A stretch of 64,000 nucleotides of DNA, taken from positions 2,914,001 to 2,978,000 of the forward strand of contig NZ_CP013443.1 of the NCBI RefSeq assembly GCF_001718835.1, given 5' to 3'. The translations under genes were made by a program, and so were the position numbers. Each line of letters opens with the position of its first letter. The first letter of the stretch is position 1. This document shows, piece after piece, positions 16,630-25,290 of the stretch. This DNA is from Burkholderia cepacia (GTDB lineage: Bacteria > Pseudomonadota > Gammaproteobacteria > Burkholderiales > Burkholderiaceae). The notes beneath the pieces were generated by a model. It worked only from the letters and a program-made list of their open reading frames with translations, searched no databases and was not told where the DNA came from.

Positions 16630-18513
16630 TTACTGCTGCTGCCAGCCGAGCGTGACATAGGCGCCGCGGCGCGGCGTGTTGTAGGCATAGGCAAGCTCGT
16701 AGTCCTTGTCGAAGAGGTTGTCGATGCGTGCGCTGACGTACCACGCCTTCGTGATGTTGTAGCGCGCGGACAGGTTGACGAGCCCGTAGCCGCCGAGACG
16801 TCCGCCGTATCGATCGTTGCGCGCGCCACTGACGAGCCATTCACCGCCGACCCGCACGGGACCGAACGCACGGCTCACCGAAGCCGACGCGAAACGCCGC
16901 GCGCGACGGTCCAGGTCCCGATTCTGCGATTCGTCGACCGGGTTCTGCAAGGTGGCGGCGACCCGCACGTCGGTCGCGCCGACATGCCCCTGCCACGATG
17001 CTTCGAGCCCCTGTACCTTCGCGCGGCCGACGTTCCGCGCGACGGGCTGGTAGTCGATGAGGTTCGTGTAACGCGTCTGAAATGCGGTCAGGCGCGCGAC
17101 GCCCACCGCATCGGACGCATACTGCACCGCGGCCTCGACCGAATGGCTGCGCTCGGGCCGAATCGACGGATTACCGTAAATCGGGTAGTAGAGGTCGTTG
17201 AAGGTCGGTGCGCGAAACGCGCTCGAATAGCTCGCGGTGACTTTCCACCGGTCGGTGAGATCGAGACCGTAGCCGAGATAGTACGAGTTCGCGCCGCCGA
17301 AATCCGAATACTGGTCGCGCCGCACGTTCGCCTGGAACTGCTGGCGGCCGATGCGTGCCGTGTAGCCGAGCCAGCCGGAATTCACGTGACGCTGCGGCAC
17401 CGCATAGACGTTCGACATGAACTGCTGGTCGAGCCGTTCGTAGCCGGCCTGGATCACGTGGTCCGGCGCGATCCGGAAATCGTTCTGCCACGTGTACTGG
17501 CGGCCGTCGGTATTGAAGTGGTCGGTGTAAGCGCCGTTCAGTTCCGACTGGTTGCGGTCGTTGCCGATCGCGACGCTCACGTGCGTCGTCCACCAGTCGA
17601 ACAGCTTGCCGTTCGCGAACGCGCGCGCCTGCTGCACGCGCGAATACAGGTTGTTCAGGTCGGTCGGCGCGCCGAACGCGCTGTCGTAGCTGCTGTTGCC
17701 GTTCGACTGAAAGTAGCTGACGCCTGCGTCCCAGCGGTCGTCGAAGCGGTGCCGCAGCGACGCGGTGACGCTCTCGTTCAGATAGCCGTTCGCGTTCGGG
17801 TTCGCCTTCGGCCGCTTCGCCGGATCGAGCGCGGAGAATCCATTGTCCTTCTCGCGCGCGACCGACACGCTGAAGGTCGTCCTGCCTTCGCCGTCGAGCC
17901 GGCCCGACACGCCCGCCTGCTGGGTCTGCGTGCCGTAGCTGCCGAGGCCGACCGCGAAATTGAAGCGCGGCGGATGATTGCCGCCATGCTTCGTGAACAC
18001 CTGCACGACGCCGCCGATCGCGCCGGAGCCATACAGCGACGACACGTTGCCGTTCACCACCTCGACGCGCTCGATCTGGTCGAGCGGCAACTGGCTCAGT
18101 TGCGCTGTGCCGAGACTCGCGGAATCGACCCGCACGCCGTCGATCAGCACGAGCGACTGCGTCGATTGCGCGCCGCGCAGGAACAGCGTCGCGGTCGCGC
18201 CCGGGCCGCCGTTGCGCACGATCTGCGCGCCCGGCGCAAGCGCGAGCAGCGTCGGCAGGTCGGCGCCGGGATGCGCGGCGAGGTCCTGCGCGTCGAACAC
18301 GGTGGTTTGCGGGATCGCGTCGGCGAGCGCCTGCGGCGCACGCTGCGCGGTGACGACGACCGGCGCGAGCAGCGCGGCGTCAACGGTATGGCCGGCGGAT
18401 GCGGCCGTGGGTGCGGCGGGGCCATTGCCGTCGGCGGCCGTCGTCTGCGCGGCGGCGGCAAGCGGCAGCCCGCAAAGCGCGCCGAGCGCCGTGCGAGCGA
18501 TTGGGGTCGGCAT
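16630..18513 (-). CDS. btuB: TonB-dependent outer-membrane cobalamin receptor
   Basis: 627 residues. A signal peptide of about 22 residues ends in Ala-Ala-Ala-Ala. A TonB-box-like VVVTAQRAPQ and a plug domain (LPTLLALAPGAQIVRNGG, LFLRGAQSTQSLVLIDGVRV, SLYGSGAIGGVVQVFT) follow, then a 22-strand barrel. It takes up cobalamin across the outer membrane. The ATG at 18513 sits just after an AGGA sequence, and the gene is directly below a cobalamin riboswitch. Oddly, the chain ends Gly-Trp-Gln-Gln-Gln instead of the usual terminal aromatic residue of barrel proteins. Confidence 0.94.
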   Translation of the reverse strand: MPTPIARTALGALCGLPLAAAAQTTAADGNGPAAPTAASAGHTVDAALLAPVVVTAQRAPQALADAIPQTTVFDAQDLAAHPGADLPTLLALAPGAQIVRNGGPGATATLFLRGAQSTQSLVLIDGVRVDSASLGTAQLSQLPLDQIERVEVVNGNVSSLYGSGAIGGVVQVFTKHGGNHPPRFNFAVGLGSYGTQTQQAGVSGRLDGEGRTTFSVSVAREKDNGFSALDPAKRPKANPNANGYLNESVTASLRHRFDDRWDAGVSYFQSNGNSSYDSAFGAPTDLNNLYSRVQQARAFANGKLFDWWTTHVSVAIGNDRNQSELNGAYTDHFNTDGRQYTWQNDFRIAPDHVIQAGYERLDQQFMSNVYAVPQRHVNSGWLGYTARIGRQQFQANVRRDQYSDFGGANSYYLGYGLDLTDRWKVTASYSSAFRAPTFNDLYYPIYGNPSIRPERSHSVEAAVQYASDAVGVARLTAFQTRYTNLIDYQPVARNVGRAKVQGLEASWQGHVGATDVRVAATLQNPVDESQNRDLDRRARRFASASVSRAFGPVRVGGEWLVSGARNDRYGGRLGGYGLVNLSARYNITKAWYVSARIDNLFDKDYELAYAYNTPRRGAYVTLGWQQQ

Positions 18514-18594
18514 CGAAGAAAGTCCTGTGAACCGCAGCGCGCCCCGCTTCCCCGCAGGCCGCGCGTCACGAAGCCCGTGCGGGCTCCCCGCCTC

Positions 18595-18817
18595 GGCCGG
18601 TATCCGGGCTGGCGGCGTCCGGCTCGCCTTCCCGCGCAAGACATGCGCAGTGGCCTGCGCCCGCGTGCGAACCGCACACGCCGAGCGCACCCGAGCCGGC
18701 CTGCATCGTCCGATGCGGCCGCTTACCGTTGCGGGGGCAGCGCAGGTTGGCGGCTTCCTGGCGGAGCCCGCGCCCTGCTTCCCGTTTAACCGCGCGTGGC
18801 ACGCGCGAGCACCGAGG
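18595..18817 (-). ncRNA. Cobalamin (AdoCbl) riboswitch upstream of btuB
   Basis: The minus strand shows the conserved elements of this class in order: a CGGTGC 5' element, GTTAAACGGGAA, the core CTGCCCCCGCAACGGTAAG, GCCACTG, GGGAAGGC and the B12 box near the 3' end (CCAGCCCGGATACCGGCC at 18595-18612). The btuB start codon is about 80 bases further on, leaving room for an expression platform; I see no U-run terminator there, so control of translation is more likely. It should repress btuB and probably the following transporter and cob genes when cobalamin is plentiful. Confidence 0.93.
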
Positions 18818-18985
18818 CGGCGCCAGTTTAGGAGCGGGTCGCACGAGCGTCAAGAAAACGGTCCGCGCGACGCGCAACCGGCATATTCGCGGCAAGAAGC
18901 AGGGGTGTTACGACTGGAAACGTTACAGATGTCGGTTTGCGCGTTATTCCGCGCTAAAATGCTGGGTCTTTAGAGGACGCAGCAA

Positions 18986-19336
18986 ATGCTCAACGAACTC
19001 GAAACCCTATCTCAAAATATTGGCCGTCTGATTTCGCTGAACAAGCGCTATCACTCGGAACGGCTCGCGCTCGAGGAGCAGGTCGCGCAATTGCGCGCGG
19101 ACGCGGACACGGTCCGCGCGGAACTCGCGCAACTGCGCGACGAACGCAATGCGCTCGCGGCCGAGCGCGACACGCTGTCGGCAAAGATCGACGACGCCCA
19201 GGTGAAACTGAACGCGATTCTCGAAAAGCTGCCGCGCTCGAAAAGCGCGGAGCAAGCCGACAACCAGCTCGACCTGCTGGATGCGCAGGCGCGTACGGAT
19301 GGCGATGACGCGGCCAGCCACGGAGAACATGCATGA
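18986..19336 (+). CDS. ZapB-like coiled-coil cell-division protein
   Basis: 116 residues; residues about 1-85 form a continuous heptad-rich coiled coil (LETLSQNIGRLISLNKRYH, then repeated LEEQVAQLRADAD-type segments), with an acidic disordered tail. The short coiled-coil proteins encoded directly before zapA in beta- and gammaproteobacteria resemble ZapB, which links the FtsZ ring to other division proteins. Its stop overlaps the zapA start by 4 bp. The division role is inferred from this arrangement and the coiled coil. Confidence 0.8.
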   Translation: MLNELETLSQNIGRLISLNKRYHSERLALEEQVAQLRADADTVRAELAQLRDERNALAAERDTLSAKIDDAQVKLNAILEKLPRSKSAEQADNQLDLLDAQARTDGDDAASHGEHA

Positions 19337-19647
19337 GCACCAAGCAGATCGAAGTCTCGATTCTCGGTCAGGCCTATCGGCTCGCCTGTTCGGCCGAGAC
19401 CGAAGCGGCGCTGCTCGAAGCGGTCGCACGCGTCGACGCCGAAATGTCGAAAATCCGCTCGAACAGCTCGGTACGCGGCACCGATCGCATCGCCGTGATG
19501 GCGGCGCTGTCGCTCGCTTCCGAATTGCTGCGGCTGCAAACGAGCGTGCGGCACGGTGAAGCATTTCCGGCGGAGGAAATCCGTCGTACAATGCACCAGA
19601 TGAACGAACAGCTCGGCGCGGTGCTCGCACAGCACGAGACGCAGTAA
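19333..19647 (+). CDS. zapA: Cell division protein ZapA
   Basis: 104 residues. ZapA binds and bundles FtsZ filaments. The N-terminal globular part (QIEVSILGQAYRLACS, then ALLEAVARVDAEMSKIR) and the C-terminal helix that makes the dimer coiled coil (ALSLASELLRLQTSV, then the MHQMNEQLGAVLAQ region) match the family, as does the length. It is translationally coupled to the upstream coiled-coil gene and followed by 6S RNA, a conserved arrangement in many proteobacteria. Confidence 0.93.
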   Translation: MSTKQIEVSILGQAYRLACSAETEAALLEAVARVDAEMSKIRSNSSVRGTDRIAVMAALSLASELLRLQTSVRHGEAFPAEEIRRTMHQMNEQLGAVLAQHETQ

Positions 19648-19728
19648 CGTTTTAATCGATGCGTCGATTCCCCTTGATCTCGGCGATCAACGGTGGTCAA
19701 ATTGGCGCATCGAATCACAGTTCAGTCA

Positions 19729-19910
19729 GCTTCCCTGCCTGGTTCGCCAAGGTCATATATTCCTTGAACCAATGCCATGTGCACGGTTGCGGAAATTTGT
19801 AGCACGGGCGCGCGCGTCACTCTGTCTGATGTACCCGAAGTGCTGCTAACTGCGACCAATTCTGAACCTCAGGTTCAGGATGCCGGCCTAGCGGCCAAGG
19901 CGGGGGCCTA
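19729..19910 (+). ncRNA. ssrS: 6S RNA
   Basis: The roughly 180-nt region can close on itself: CCCTGCCTGG with following TTCGC at 19733-19747 pairs with GCGGCCAAGGCGGGG at 19891-19905 with two mismatches, forming the long end stem of 6S RNA. A CTGAACCTCAGGTTCAG hairpin near the 3' side and an open central bubble are also typical. 6S RNA mimics an open promoter and holds sigma70 RNA polymerase in stationary phase. The location directly after zapA is the standard one. Exact ends are estimates. Confidence 0.85.
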
Positions 19911-19913
19911 TCC

Positions 19914-19945
19914 AACGGCATCGGGCAAAGCCCGGTGCCGTTTTC
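19914..19945 (+). terminator. Intrinsic terminator after 6S RNA
   Basis: AACGGCATCGGGC pairs with GCCCGGTGCCGTT around an AAA loop (one wobble), followed by TTTTCTTTTG. It lies a few bases after the closing stem of the 6S RNA and before the EVE-domain gene. Confidence 0.85.
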
Positions 19946-19982
19946 TTTTGTAGCAGCCTTCTTTCTGCGTCGATCACGATCC

Positions 19983-20444
19983 ATGCAATACTGGCTGATG
20001 AAGTCCGAACCGGACGAAGCAAGCATCGACGATCTCGCCAACGCACCGCAGCGCTCGCTGCCGTGGACGGGCGTGCGCAATTATCAGGCGCGCAATTTCA
20101 TGCGCGACACGATGAAGATCGGCGACGGCGTGCTGTTCTATCACTCGAGCTGCCCCGAGCCGGGCATCGCAGGCCTCGCCGAGGTGTCGTCGACGCCCTA
20201 CCCCGATCCCACGCAGTTCGATCCGAAAAGCCCCTATTACGATCCGAAGTCGACCCGGGAAGCGCCGCGCTGGCTGCTCGTCGACGTGCGCTACGTGAAG
20301 AAATCGCCGCTCGTGCCGCTCGCCGCGCTGCGCGAACACGACGAACTCGCCGACATGCGCGTGCTCGCACGCGGCAACCGGCTGTCGATCACGCCCGTCA
20401 CGCGCGCCGAATGGCGGTTCATCACCGAAAAGCTGATGAAGTAG
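19983..20444 (+). CDS. EVE domain-containing protein
   Basis: 153 residues. It begins MQYWLMKSEPDE, the mark of the EVE (PUA-like) domain, and contains WTGVRNYQARNFMRDTMKIGD and VLFYHSSCPEPGIAGLAEV. EVE domains bind modified bases in nucleic acids; the single-domain bacterial proteins are related to human THYN1 and have no fixed assigned function. The ATG at 19983 gives the family start exactly. It lies downstream of the 6S RNA terminator, so it should have its own promoter, which I could not place with confidence. Confidence 0.92.
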   Translation: MQYWLMKSEPDEASIDDLANAPQRSLPWTGVRNYQARNFMRDTMKIGDGVLFYHSSCPEPGIAGLAEVSSTPYPDPTQFDPKSPYYDPKSTREAPRWLLVDVRYVKKSPLVPLAALREHDELADMRVLARGNRLSITPVTRAEWRFITEKLMK

Positions 20445-20624
20445 GCGCACGCCAAACGTCAAATCTGGTCAGTACGCGCCGCCGCCGCGGAACTCACGGC
20501 ACGTTCGCGCGGCCTAAGCAACCGCTGCCGGCCGATCGAGCCGGCCGTCGTTTTCTCGTCGCGCGGTACGCCCGCGTCGCGCACGCGTGATCCGCGTGCG
20601 CGCCCTCGCACAAGGAGTCCAACA

Positions 20625-21368
20625 ATGACCAAGAAATCCGCACTCGCGCTGTCGCTCGCCCTTGCCGCCGCCGTTCCCGTCGCGCTGACGCTCGCGTCGC
20701 CCGCCGCGCACGCGCAAGCCGCGAACCCGCACTTTCCGGAGCCGGCAGGCGTGCTGTCGCTGTCGTCGCAGGCCAGCGCCGACGTGCCGCAGGACATCAT
20801 CCACATCACGCTGTTCTACGAGCAGCAGGCCAAGGATCCGGGCAGCCTCACCGCGCAATAATTGAACCAGCGCGCCGACGCCGCCCTGTCGCAAGCGAAG
20901 GGCGTATCGGGCGTCACGGCCCACACGGGCGCGTTCTCCGTCTATCCGAGCACCGATCGCGACGGCAAGATTTCCGCATGGCGCGGCCGCACCGAGGTCG
21001 CGCTCGAATCGCGCGATTTCGCCGCGGCGTCGAAGCTGGCCGGCCAGTTGTCGAACCTGATGCAGGTCGCGAACGTCGAGTTCTCGCTGTCGCCCGAAGC
21101 GCAGCGCGCAGCCGAGCAGAAGCTGACGACCGAGGCGATCAAGTCGTTCCGCGCCCGCGCGGACGAAGCCGCGAAGGCATTCGGCTACAGCAGCTACACG
21201 ATCCGCGACGTGAACGTCGGCAGCGGCCGCAACGTGCAGCCGTATCCGCGCATGATGGCGATGGCCGCCGCACCGATGGACAGCGCAAAGATGAGCGCAC
21301 CGATCGCGGTCGAAGGCGGCAAGGCTACCGTGTCGGTCACCGTCAACGGTTCCGTGCAGATGAAGTAA
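20625..21368 (+). pseudogene. SIMPL-domain (DUF541) periplasmic protein, interrupted by in-frame TAA
   Basis: The first part (78 codons) has a good AAGGAG ribosome site, a signal peptide ending AHAQA and the start of a SIMPL/DUF541 domain (GVLSLSSQASADVPQDII). A TAA at 20859-20861 stops it, and the same frame continues with NQRADAALSQAKG to a normal C-terminus (VSVTVNGSVQMK) at 21368. The stop sits in a direct AATAAT duplication at 20857-20862; removing one AAT restores one uninterrupted protein of about 246 residues. A TTG directly after the stop could restart, but without a signal peptide the product would stay in the cytoplasm. It may be a true null allele or a sequencing error. Confidence 0.85.
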
Positions 21369-21396
21369 CGCACGACGCTCGAGCACTTCGGATGCG

Positions 21397-21427
21397 AAAA
21401 CGCCGGCCCAGTGGCCGGCGTTTTTCG
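21397..21427. terminator. Bidirectional terminator between the SIMPL gene and lgt
   Basis: AAAACGCCGGCC and GGCCGGCGTTTTT form a 12-bp stem with a CAGT loop. T runs occur on both strands. It lies 28 bp after the SIMPL gene and 25 bp after lgt, which converge here. Confidence 0.88.
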
Positions 21428-21452
21428 TCGGTGCGTCAGTTGCGCGATCGCA

Positions 21453-22343
21453 TCACGTAGCCGAGGCCGCCGCGCGGCGGCGATACGCCCAGACCATCAG
21501 TGCGACACCCGCGAGGATCATCGGCAGCGACAGCCACTGCCCCATCGACAGGCCGAGCGCGAGCAGGCCGAGGAAGTCGTCGGGCTCGCGTGCGAACTCG
21601 ACCGTGAAGCGTGCGAGGCCGTAGCCGATCAGGAACAGCGCGGACACGGCGCCCATCGGCCGCGACTTGCGCGCGAAGAAGAACAGCGCGAAGAACAGCA
21701 CGATGCCTTCGAGCGCAATTTCATAGAGCTGCGAAGGATGGCGCGGCAGCATCTGGTATTGCATGAACACGTCGGCGAGATGCCACTTCTCGACGAGCTC
21801 CGGGTGCTTCGGCAACCAGGCCGCATCGTCGCGCATTGCCCCCGGAAACAGCATCGCCCACGGTGCGGACGGATCGGTCACGCGGCCCCATAGTTCACCG
21901 TTGATGAAATTGCCGAGCCGCCCGGCCGCGAGCCCCGTCGGCACCATCGGCGCAACGAAATCGGTGACCTGCAGCCAATGACGCTTGCGCTGCCACGCGA
22001 ACAGCACCATCGCGAGCGTCACGCCGAGGAAACCGCCGTGAAACGACATGCCGCCCTCCCACACCTTGAACACGTCGAGCGGATGCGAAAAGTAGAAATC
22101 GGCCTTGTAGAACAGCACGTAGCCGAGGCGGCCGCCGAGCACGGTGCCGAGCACGCCGTAGAACATCATGTCGTCGATGTCCTTCGCGGTCCAGCCCTGC
22201 GCCGCGACGTGCGGCAGCTTCAGGCGGATCCGGCCGACGACGATCGCCGCGATGAAGCCGACGAGATACATGAGCCCGTACCAGCGCACGGCCAGCGGCC
22301 CGAGATGGATCGCAACGGGGTCGAAATTCGGGTGAATGATCAT
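21453..22343 (-). CDS. lgt: Prolipoprotein diacylglyceryl transferase
   Basis: 296 residues, about seven membrane segments. Lgt transfers diacylglycerol from phosphatidylglycerol to the lipobox cysteine of prolipoproteins, the first step of lipoprotein maturation. The signature GRLGNFINGELWGR, the HGGFLG motif and AVRWYGLMYLVGF near the N-terminus are present. The ATG at 22343 gives the usual length. It is preceded by a LysR gene on the same strand, 89 bp away, but a shared transcript is uncertain. Confidence 0.97.
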   Translation of the reverse strand: MIIHPNFDPVAIHLGPLAVRWYGLMYLVGFIAAIVVGRIRLKLPHVAAQGWTAKDIDDMMFYGVLGTVLGGRLGYVLFYKADFYFSHPLDVFKVWEGGMSFHGGFLGVTLAMVLFAWQRKRHWLQVTDFVAPMVPTGLAAGRLGNFINGELWGRVTDPSAPWAMLFPGAMRDDAAWLPKHPELVEKWHLADVFMQYQMLPRHPSQLYEIALEGIVLFFALFFFARKSRPMGAVSALFLIGYGLARFTVEFAREPDDFLGLLALGLSMGQWLSLPMILAGVALMVWAYRRRAAASAT

Positions 22344-22432
22344 GGGTTAGCGAAGAAGTTTTCGAATGCGGTACGGCCGTCGCACACGCGCGGCACCGCG
22401 CGTTGGACGGCACCGGCGCGCCATCGTTCACG

Positions 22433-23347
22433 TCACGGGGCAAGCCCCTGCGCGCGCACGACGTCGATGAAGCCGGCCAGCACGGGGCTCACGTCGCCGG
22501 TACGCCACACGAGGCCCGTTTCGACGACCGGCGCGTGACCGGCGAGCGGCCGGTAGACCACGCCGGTGCGCCGCAGGTTACGCAGCGATTGCGGCACCAG
22601 TGCGACGCCCATGCCGGCCGACACGAGGCTGACGATCGTCTGCATCTGGATCGCCTCCTGGCCGATGCGCGGAGTTTCCCCCGCCGCGCCGTAGCAGCCC
22701 GTAATGATGTCATAAAAGCCGGGCGCCAAACGACGCGGAAAGATCACGAGCGGCAACGCGGCGACTTCCGCGAGATGGACGGGCTCGTCTTCAGGCGCGT
22801 CGCTCGCGGCCGCCGGCATCGCGATCACCAGCGGCTCGCGCAGGACCGGCAGGTACGACAGCCCGGCCGCGTGGCGCGGCGGCACGGGCGGAATGACGAG
22901 CCCCGCGTCGATGCGGCCGGCGACGAGTTCGTCGATCTGCACGTCGCTCGTCGACTCCGCGAGTTGCAGGCGCACCTGCGGATAGCGCGCGCCGAACGCA
23001 CGCAGCAGCGAAGGCAGCAGCCCGTAATCGGCGGTCGACACGAACGCGAGCGACAACGAGCCGGCCTCGCCGCGCGCGAGCCGTCGCGCCAGCGGCGGCA
23101 ACGCATCGGCCGACGCCAGCAGCCGGCGCACGTCGGGCAACAGCGCGGCCCCGACCGCCGTCAGCGCCACCGAGCGCTTGCTGCGCACGAACAGCGCGAC
23201 ACCGAGCGCGTCCTCGAGCGCGCGGATCGCCTGCGACAGCGGCGGCTGCGTCATCGACAGGCGTTCGGCCGCGCGGCCGAAATGGCGCTCGTCGGCGACG
23301 GTCGCGAAATAGCGCCACTGGCGCAGGTCGGGGGTCAGGTCAGGCAT
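22433..23347 (-). CDS. LysR-type transcriptional regulator divergent from ilvD
   Basis: 304 residues. The N-terminal winged helix (LRQWRYFATVADERHFGRAA, SMTQPPLSQAIRALEDALG) is followed by a substrate-binding domain of the two-lobed type. LysR regulators usually act on divergent neighbours, and this gene is divergent from ilvD with 148 bp between the starts. Control of ilvD is therefore a reasonable inference, but the HFGRAAERLSMTQPPLSQAI subgroup is also seen for aromatic-catabolism regulators, so the effector is unknown. Confidence 0.9.
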   Translation of the reverse strand: MPDLTPDLRQWRYFATVADERHFGRAAERLSMTQPPLSQAIRALEDALGVALFVRSKRSVALTAVGAALLPDVRRLLASADALPPLARRLARGEAGSLSLAFVSTADYGLLPSLLRAFGARYPQVRLQLAESTSDVQIDELVAGRIDAGLVIPPVPPRHAAGLSYLPVLREPLVIAMPAAASDAPEDEPVHLAEVAALPLVIFPRRLAPGFYDIITGCYGAAGETPRIGQEAIQMQTIVSLVSAGMGVALVPQSLRNLRRTGVVYRPLAGHAPVVETGLVWRTGDVSPVLAGFIDVVRAQGLAP

Positions 23348-23495
23348 CCGTCAGTGATATGAAAATCGACCTAATAAGCGATGAATAATATATTGGACAC
23401 GCGCAAACGGACATTGCATGCTTGCCTCAGCCGAGTCGATGCGTCGCCGCCGAACGCACCCGCCGACGTCCCCGCCAACAAGGATGGAGTCCCCC

Positions 23496-25164
23496 ATGGC
23501 TTACAACCGCCGCTCGAAGCACATCACGCAAGGCGTGGCGCGATCGCCGAACCGCTCGATGTATTACGCGCTCGGCTACCAGAAGGACGATTTCGACAAG
23601 CCGATGATCGGCATCGCGAACGGCCATTCGACGATCACGCCGTGCAATTCGGGCCTGCAGCGCCTGTCGGACGCGGCCGTCGCGGCCGTGAAGGCATCCG
23701 ATGCAAACCCGCAGATCTTCGGCACGCCGACGATTTCGGACGGCATGTCGATGGGCACCGAAGGCATGAAGTACTCGCTCGTGTCGCGCGAGGTGATCGC
23801 CGACTGCATCGAGACCTGCGTGCAGGGGCAATGGATGGACGGCGTGGTCGTGGTCGGCGGCTGCGACAAGAACATGCCGGGCGGGATGATCGCGCTCGCG
23901 CGCCTGAACGTGCCGGGCATCTACGTTTACGGCGGCACGATCCGCCCCGGCAACTGGAAGGGCCGGGACCTGACGATCGTCTCGTCGTTCGAGGCGGTCG
24001 GCGAATTCACCGCGGGCCGGATGTCGCAGGAGGATTTCGAAGGCGTCGAGCAGAACGCATGCCCGACATCGGGTTCGTGCGGCGGGATGTACACCGCGAA
24101 CACGATGAGTTCGTCGTTCGAGGCGCTCGGGATGTCGCTGCTGTGCTCGTCGACGATGGCCAACCCCGACCAGGAGAAGGTCGATTCGGCCGCCGAGTCG
24201 GCGCGCGTGCTCGTCGAGGCCGTGAAACGCGACCTGAAGCCGCGCGACATCATCACGAAGGAGTCGATCGAGAACGCGGTGTCGGTGATCATGGCGACGG
24301 GCGGTTCGACCAATGCCGTGCTGCACTATCTCGCGATCGCGCACGCGGCCGAGGTCGACTGGACGATCGACGACTTCGAGCGCATCCGCAAGCGCGTGCC
24401 CGTGATCTGCGACCTGAAGCCGTCGGGGAAGTACGTCGCGACCGACCTGCACCGGGCCGGCGGGATTCCGCAGGTGCTGAAGATCCTGCTCGACGCGGGG
24501 CTGCTGCACGGCGACTGCATGACGATCACCGGCCGCACGATCGCCGACGAACTGAAGGACGTGCCCGCCGCGCGCGGACCAGGACGTGATCTTCCCGATC
24601 GACCGCGCGCTGTACAAGGAAGGCCACCTTGCGATCCTGAAAGGCAATCTCGCGGAAGACGGCGCGGTCGCGAAGATCACCGGCCTGAAGAACCCCGTGA
24701 TCACGGGCCCGGCGCGCGTGTTCGACGACGAGCAGAGCGCGATGGACGCGATTCTCGGCGACCGGATCCAGGCAGGCGACATCCTCGTGCTGCGCTATCT
24801 CGGCCCGAAGGGTGGCCCCGGCATGCCCGAAATGCTCGCGCCGACGTCCGCGATCATCGGCAAGGGGCTCGGCGAATCGGTCGGTTTCATCACCGACGGC
24901 CGCTTCTCGGGCGGCACCTGGGGCATGGTGGTCGGCCATGTCGCACCCGAGGCGTTCGTCGGCGGCACGATCGCGCTCGTGCAGGAAGGAGACTCGATCA
25001 CGATCGACGCGCACCGGCTGCTGCTGCAGTTGAACGTGGACGACGCGGAACTCGCGCGCCGCCGCGCCGCGTGGCAGCAGCCGGCACCGCGCTACACGCG
25101 CGGCGTGCTCGCGAAATTCGCGGCACTCGCCCGGCCCGCGAACCAGGGTGCCGTGACCGGCTGA
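23496..25164 (+). pseudogene. ilvD: Dihydroxy-acid dehydratase with a frameshift
   Basis: IlvD dehydrates dihydroxy-acids in valine, leucine and isoleucine synthesis. The N-terminal part, from an ATG at 23496 preceded by GGAG, has the iron-sulfur and catalytic blocks TPCNSG, GGCDKNMPGG and ACPTSGSCGGMYTANT. After VPAA at about 24567 the frame changes. The C-terminal part (DQDVIFPIDRALYKEGHL to RPANQGAVTG, ending 25164) lies in the +1 frame. The break is in a run of CG dinucleotides at 24567-24576; homologues read VPxxPRADQ here, which would fit a 5-base loss (or 2-base if one residue shorter). Without it the product would be about 557 residues, the family length. Confidence 0.9.
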
Positions 25165-25203
25165 CGCCCGTCCGGGCCGGAATGCGGCCCTGATTGACCG
25201 AAC

Positions 25204-25240
25204 GCAAAGGGAGCGCGAAAAACTCGCGCTCCCTTTGCTT
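25204..25240 (+). terminator. Intrinsic terminator after ilvD
   Basis: GCAAAGGGAGCGCG and CGCGCTCCCTTTGC form a long stem with an AAAAACT loop, followed by TTTTAT. It lies 40 bp after the ilvD stop. A TATAAT sequence at 25242-25247 directly after it may be the -10 element for the next gene, although no clear -35 is seen. Confidence 0.8.
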
Positions 25241-25290
25241 TTATAATGCGCGGGTCATGAAGCCGGCCGTCCCCGCCGGCGGAGAACCGC

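Noticed and set aside
15577..18789. A long open frame on the plus strand antisense to btuB and btuC
   Set aside because: It is rich in Arg, His, Glu and Ala without any domain, and mirrors the codon bias of the real genes. Such antisense frames are expected in G+C-rich coding DNA.
20500..20560. GCCGGC inverted repeats after the EVE-domain gene as a terminator
   Set aside because: The stem is short and the T-run interrupted. It may function weakly but I cannot support it as a feature.
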